Below, in pieces: positions 59,285 to 64,000 of a stretch of 64,000 nucleotides of DNA. The notes under the pieces are model-generated. The model did no database searches. It saw nothing but the letters and a program-made list of their open reading frames with translations, and was not told where the DNA came from. Numbering within the stretch: the stretch's first letter is position 1; each line of letters opens with the position of its first letter. The stretch is taken from contig OZ024801.1 of NCBI GenBank assembly GCA_964017045.1, forward strand, positions 28,988,049-29,052,048, in the 5' to 3' direction. The position numbers and the translations under genes are program-made. The stretch is from Omphiscola glabra (taxonomy: Eukaryota; Mollusca; Gastropoda; Lymnaeidae).

Positions 59285-59620
59285 GGATCAATAGCCAGCC
59301 AGGCGCTCATAGCATCTGGGTTTCCAACCATGGCCTCATTAACATATGGGTTGTATTCAATCAATAGCCAGCCAGACACTCATTACACCTGGGTTTCCAA
59401 CCATGGCCTCATTAACATATGGGTTGCGTACAATCACTAGTTTAGCCAACCCCTCATTAACATCTGGGTTGCGTCCAATCACTAGTTTAGCCAACCCTCT
59501 CATTAACATCTGGGTTGTATTCAATCAATAGTTACCCAGACACTTACTAACATCTTGGTTGCATCCAATCACTAGCTAGCCAGCCCCTCATTAACATATG
59601 GGTTGCGTCCAATCAACATC
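59285..59620. repeat. Degenerate ~44-bp tandem repeat, about seven units
   Basis: Imperfect units built on caatcactagtttagccaac, ccctcattaacatctgggtt, gcgtc. It is older and more diverged than the neighbouring arrays. Confidence 0.85.
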
Positions 59621-59889
59621 GGCTGGCCGAATACCTAGTCTCGTTCACCGTAGATCGATGACGGGTCTTCATGATTACGATGACCCGTTCCAGTTTCAGT
59701 TGCATTATTGATTTTAAAAGAAAGAGGAAAAAAAGTAAAAAGGAAAAAAAATGAAGAAAGTTACTAGATTAAAATACAGGTTCTTGTGCTATCATGGGTG
59801 CTTAGCATTGCTAAAACGGCCATGTAAATTAAAAGACACTTTTGTTTTACGCCATTCGATTACCCGACGACAAACCAGAGTTGATGCAA

Positions 59890-60465
59890 TTGTCACAGGC
59901 GAGTTTCACCAAGCTCAGCAGTGGTAAAAATCAATTTAAAACATGACGTCACAATGTATATGAAGCCATTCTGTCACAGGCCAGTTTCACCTAGCTCAGC
60001 AGTGGTAAAAATCAATTTAAAACATGACGTCACAAGGTATATGAAGCCATTCTGTCACAGGCTAGTTTCACCTAGCTCAGCGGTGGTAAAAATCAATTTA
60101 AAACATGACGTCACAAGGTATATGAAGCCATTCTGTCACAGGCCAGTTTCACCTAGCTCAGCAGTGGTAAAAATCAATTTAAAACATGACGTCACAAGGT
60201 ATATGAAGCCATTCTGTCACAGGCCAGTTTCACCTAGCTCAGCAGTGGTAAAAATCAATTTAAAACATGACGTCACAAGGTATATAAAGCCATTCTGTCA
60301 CAGGCCAGTTTCACCTAGCTCAGCAGTGGTAAAAATCAATTTAAAACATGACGTCACAAGGTATATAAAGCCATTCTGTCACAGGCCAGTTTCACCTAGC
60401 TCAGCAGTGGTAAAAATCAATTTAAACATGACGTCACAAGGTATATAAAGCCATTCCCGAGTCGT
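59890..60465. repeat. 81-bp tandem repeat, about seven units, each with a CRE
   Basis: Unit acatgacgtcacaaggtata, tgaagccattctgtcacagg, ccagtttcacctagctcagc, agtggtaaaaatcaatttaa a. Every unit contains the palindrome TGACGTCA, the consensus CREB/ATF site. In the last three units tatatgaag has become tatataaag. The 27-codon repeat frame on the plus strand is a period artefact. Confidence 0.96.
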
Positions 60466-60794
60466 ATTTAAAAATAAAATTGAACAGTCAAACAAACAAC
60501 ACATTTTTAACATTCAATTGAAAAGTGTAAGACCCTCACCAGTAGAGATTGATTTTTTTGTATACATATTTATTTTGTCCCGATCTCCTGAAAATAGCTA
60601 GAGCTCCAGTCAGTTGACTCGCCGCAATCGCCGTGTTTGGCTCTAACCCTCGAGCTTTGAAGTATATACCCAAATTCAAAATTTACGAGAAATTCCTCGC
60701 TAGGATAAAAAAAAAAAAAGAAATAAATGTACCCCCCCCCCTTTCCCCAAAAAAACAACAACACTTTTAAAATATTTTTTGTTTGTTTGTTTTT
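60466..60794. other. Non-coding spacer
   Basis: A and C homopolymer runs near 60707-60742; no gene seen. Confidence 0.5.
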
Positions 60795-60905
60795 GCCTCA
60801 CACGTGTGTATTAGAAGACAATGGAAGCCTGAGGTCAAGCTGTTTGTTTCTGTGTGCCTCACACTTGTGTATTAAAAAGACAATGGAAGCCTGAGGTCAA
60901 CCCGT
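60795..60905. repeat. 61-bp duplication, 1.8 units
   Basis: gcctcacacgtgtgtattag...gacaatggaagcctgaggtc occurs twice, 61 bp apart. Confidence 0.88.
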
Positions 60906-61678
60906 GTTTTTTAAAGGTCCATTTTACCGTCGTAATGGAGAGTAGAAAAAGAAATCAAAAGAAATAACATCCATAAACATAAGAGATAACTTTATGCCAG
61001 GACTTTTGGTGTAGAGCTTCCAATTGCCTTGAAGTAAGGCGTGTATGAAGACTGCATCCCGCATACAAAATTGAACACAAACACATTACATTCAAATATT
61101 GAAAGAGTATAGTATGGGCTACGTTAAATTTTTTATTATAGAACAGAGTAGCTTGCCCGTGGTTGCCGCCTATTTTTACCAAGTAGGGTTGGGTTCCTAA
61201 AACAAGTTTGTTGTTTCCAAACTCGATTCCAGTAAGTTAAGTAGGGTTAATTAAAACATATCCCAATAATAATTTTTTTCTAAAAACAAAATGTATACTT
61301 TTACTATGAACAATTTCTTTCCTCTCAATTCACGGTGACGTCACCCGATCCATGTTTACTCATCCAAACCATGAATGCCACACACGGCATGAAAGCGGAA
61401 ATGATATTCACCAACCCACTATGCTCTTTTCTCTCCGAAAATACGTTTTTTTTTTGTACTTCGTGAACGTACCCCATACACGTCCCTGAACATTCGGGCG
61501 ACTCCCCCCTTCCTTTTTCAGTACGGGTACATAGCATTCCTGACCTGTGAATCTCAGTCCTTACATACTCATTGTTTGTGTCAAATGGTAATCCCCCCCC
61601 CCCCAAATCTTTTTTTAAAATCGACACGCCTTCAATCGAGTGCCAAAGATTGTGGTTTTTTTTTTTAATCCTTTATAG
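60906..61678. other. Non-coding stretch
   Basis: A 100-codon minus-strand frame (61325-61627) has no recognisable motif. No other feature seen. Confidence 0.45.
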
Positions 61679-61876
61679 CAGTGGTTCTCAACCATCCTAA
61701 TGCCGCGACCCTTCAATACAGTTTCTCATGTTGTGGCGACCCCCAACCACAAAATTATTTTCGTTACTACTTCATAACTGTTGATTAAATGCGTTTTTTC
61801 GATAGTCTTAGGCGACCCCTGAGAAAGGCTTGTTCGATCCCCAAAGGGGTCGCGACCCACAGGATGAAAATTGCTG
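61679..61876. mobile_element. SPIN-like hAT MITE
   Basis: The left end cagtggttctcaacc and right end gatgaaaattgctg are inverted (right end mutated), with gcgaccc and ggggtcgcgaccc blocks. The flanks CTTTATAG and CTTAATAA agree at 6 of 8 positions. Confidence 0.88.
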
Positions 61877-61904
61877 CTTAATAATATTAACTTCGCTTTT
61901 GTTC

Positions 61905-62060
61905 GTGGGTGGCAGGATAAATCTTCGGACTGCTAATTGACCAACTTCCCGTCAAGCTATCGAGCTGAAACTTGGCATATAGACTCGTTGCCGGTTGACA
62001 ACACATTCTATCAAATTTTTAGCCCCACCCCCAACCCGAACCCCCCAAAAAATCAGTTTT
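61905..62060 (+). repeat. Dispersed repeat, copy B
   Basis: Plus-strand counterpart of 13789-13935: aatcttcggactgctaattg, gagctgaaacttggcatata, gactcgttgccggttgacaa. The class is unknown. Confidence 0.6.
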
Positions 62061-62672
62061 TCCTGTTTTCAAGGGGGACATGAAGGAAAGTCCCCGATAA
62101 CTGCGCTAAATAAGATTTTTATTTTTTTTAAATATCGCAAGCGCTTTTGGTGCGTAATTTTTCTGTTGTTTTTCTGATATAGTTGGTGAAACAAATCTAC
62201 GCTGTAACAACGGGTGGAATATTAATATATTTCAGAGGCGTGAAAAAAATGATATTCTTATTAAGTGCGTTCCTTGAATGCATGTTTTGGTCAAATTTTC
62301 AGCCCCCCCCCCCCCACACACACCCTTTTTGCCTTATCACTCAATAATACATTTTATAAAGGATTTATTTGAAGAAATCTGTTTTTAGGTGTTGTTTCAT
62401 TTGGACTATATTCAAGCTGAAATCTACAAGGAAGTGATCACAGCTCGAACAGATAGGTTCCAGCAGCTATTTCTACTGATTGTCTACATAGAGTGACGAT
62501 AGCCAAACACGTCCAAGACGTCTTGATTGTTCACATGTACACGCACAGGGGCGGTATCGCGGATGAAAGCAATCTCTCAGCAACCATCGGACGGCCCTGG
62601 TCGACACGGCGGACGAACACACAGTTCGCGTCATTATTTTCTCCTGTATCCGCTTTTTTGCTTACACAAACA
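62061..62672. other. Non-coding stretch
   Basis: A poly-C run near 62305-62315; no gene recognised. Confidence 0.5.
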
Positions 62673-62815
62673 ATGTCGCAACCTTATCCGCAGCCCGGCC
62701 CCGGTGGGGGCTAGTTACACCACCTGCTAATAAGATGTCGCAACTTTATCCGCAGCCTGGCCCGGTCATGTGGGTTAGTTACGCCACCTGCTAATAAGAT
62801 GTCGCAACGCATAAC
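62673..62815. repeat. 62-64-bp tandem repeat, 2.2 units
   Basis: atgtcgcaac occurs at 62673, 62735 and 62799, separating units with tatccgcagcctggcccggt and gttacgccacctgctaataa. Confidence 0.9.
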
Positions 62816-64000
62816 GGATACTGGTGGCTCAACAAAAGGTTACACGTGGATGTGAAGCTAAAGCACAGAGGTTGAAAAGGGGATGGGGGTGGGGTGTTAT
62901 TCGATGAAATGGGGGGAGAGATGAATGAATTATTGATTGCCCAGACGAACCCTCCACGTGGTTGTGATGTTAATCTCGCGCCATGTCACCTGATACAGCC
63001 GCTAATTTTGAATTCAAAAACAAAGTGAAACACAAAGTGGGGAGGAAAAGAAGGGGGGGGGGGATTTGTATCGGTCCATGTGTATCCAACCGTCAAATAT
63101 TAAGAATGGGAGGTACGGAGCTGTTCGAAATAAAGTGTGGAAATTCCAATTTGGGGATCAAGAAATACATCGTCGGCTGCTTCCATTGGTCCCGTGAACT
63201 TGACTTATGGAATGCACAATTATATCCACAAAAGGTTGCCACATGTGCTGCCAGAGCAGACTATTGAAGTAGTCTAAGCATGAACATTTCTTTTGCTTAA
63301 TTATGGTCTACATAGCCCATACCCTCCACACAAAAAAAATATTTTAAAAAATCATCTAATTTTTTTTAAGCTTTGGGGAAAATAGTCTGTATTTTACTGC
63401 CTTTTATATTACTGTATATGTTATGATCCTTCAACGTCACTAGAAAAAACGCTGGCCCGCTGGAGACACTTACCCAGGCATTCGAGCAGGAGATTCTGAT
63501 TTATGTGTTATGATAAAATGGATTAATATGGTGATTTTATGTCTCCACCAGTAGTTAAGCATAATCAACAATGTTTTCGTTAAAGTAATTTATGTATGCC
63601 AGATATTACGAATGAATCCTATTCCCCAGCTACGATGGCTACTCGCCAGCTCGTAGTGGTGTATGTGATTACCCGTATACGCATAAGGCATAAATACAAT
63701 TTACGGGACATAATGCATAATTAACGAGTCTAGAATGAGAAATTGTGTGCATTTTTTATTTACATCCTTGTTGTGGTAATTGGATGTAGTATGTCATAAC
63801 TGGTGAGATGTCGGTAATTATTAAGGATTTGCGAAATAATTTTTGATAGATGTGTTCCTGAGATTGTGTAGGGTGGAAGAAACTCATTTCGGGCCATGGG
63901 AAATGCCTGGATCCGGAGATCCACGTTCGTGTTTTTTTTTTCCTTACACAAGCTACACAAATTTTTTAAGGTCGGCCTTGGCCGTTTAAAGTACGTTTTT
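62816..64000. other. Non-coding stretch to the window end
   Basis: Short open frames only, without motifs. A G run near 63053-63063. No RNA gene or repeat family recognised. Confidence 0.45.

Noticed and set aside
59921..60448. 175-codon frame with a 27-residue repeat
   Set aside because: The 81-bp repeat is divisible by three; the frame is lost at a 1-bp deletion in the last unit and has no other gene evidence.

Overview
The window is eukaryotic: long AT-rich non-coding DNA, introns or intergenic space, non-LTR retrotransposon fragments with microsatellite tails, hAT-type MITEs with 8-bp target-site duplications, a nuclear tRNA gene and a single intronless seven-transmembrane receptor. The receptor resembles the expanded orphan/chemosensory rhodopsin-like receptors of heterobranch sea slugs and snails. 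The RTE and CR1/L2-like fragments and the SPIN-like hAT elements also fit a gastropod mollusc, possibly a freshwater pulmonate. This assignment is inference from family knowledge; no species-diagnostic gene is visible.

Layout. 1-8.3 kb: short minisatellites, a SPIN-like MITE with perfect TSD, an OC1-like MITE, a CR1/L2-like 3' fragment (minus) and an RTE-like fragment (plus). 8.4-9.6 kb: the 404-residue GPCR, the only confident protein gene. 10.4-27 kb: a chain of tandem arrays (units of 22, 24, 33, 46, 42-43, 31-32, 34, 98, 51 and 33 bp) with a tRNA-Val(CAC) at 11.2 kb, and more RTE and MITE fragments between them. 29.5-48.9 kb: a 6.45-kb segment present three times head to tail, nearly identical, differing where I compared it only in homopolymer length. 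Each copy holds a 28-bp minisatellite, a candidate terminal exon for a small cysteine-rich peptide (minus strand), a 35-bp and a 30-bp array, an RTE 3' fragment, two hAT MITEs, and the left end of a Ginger-like integrase transposon. 48.9-51 kb: the rest of that transposon, then the 46-bp array into which it inserted. 51-64 kb: more MITEs, an inverted diverged relative of the left end of the 6.45-kb unit, and arrays with 32, 36, 46, 57, about 44 and 81-bp units; the 81-bp unit carries a perfect CRE palindrome in every copy.

The genes do not form an operon or pathway. The coherent story is structural. A 762-bp Ginger-like element inserted into a 46-bp satellite unit, making a GTAA duplication. 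Later a 6.45-kb segment whose right edge lies inside that element was tandemly triplicated, with only 2 bp of shared sequence at the breakpoint, multiplying the putative cysteine-rich exon. Most short open reading frames in the window are products of tandem repeats or MITEs and were left out.
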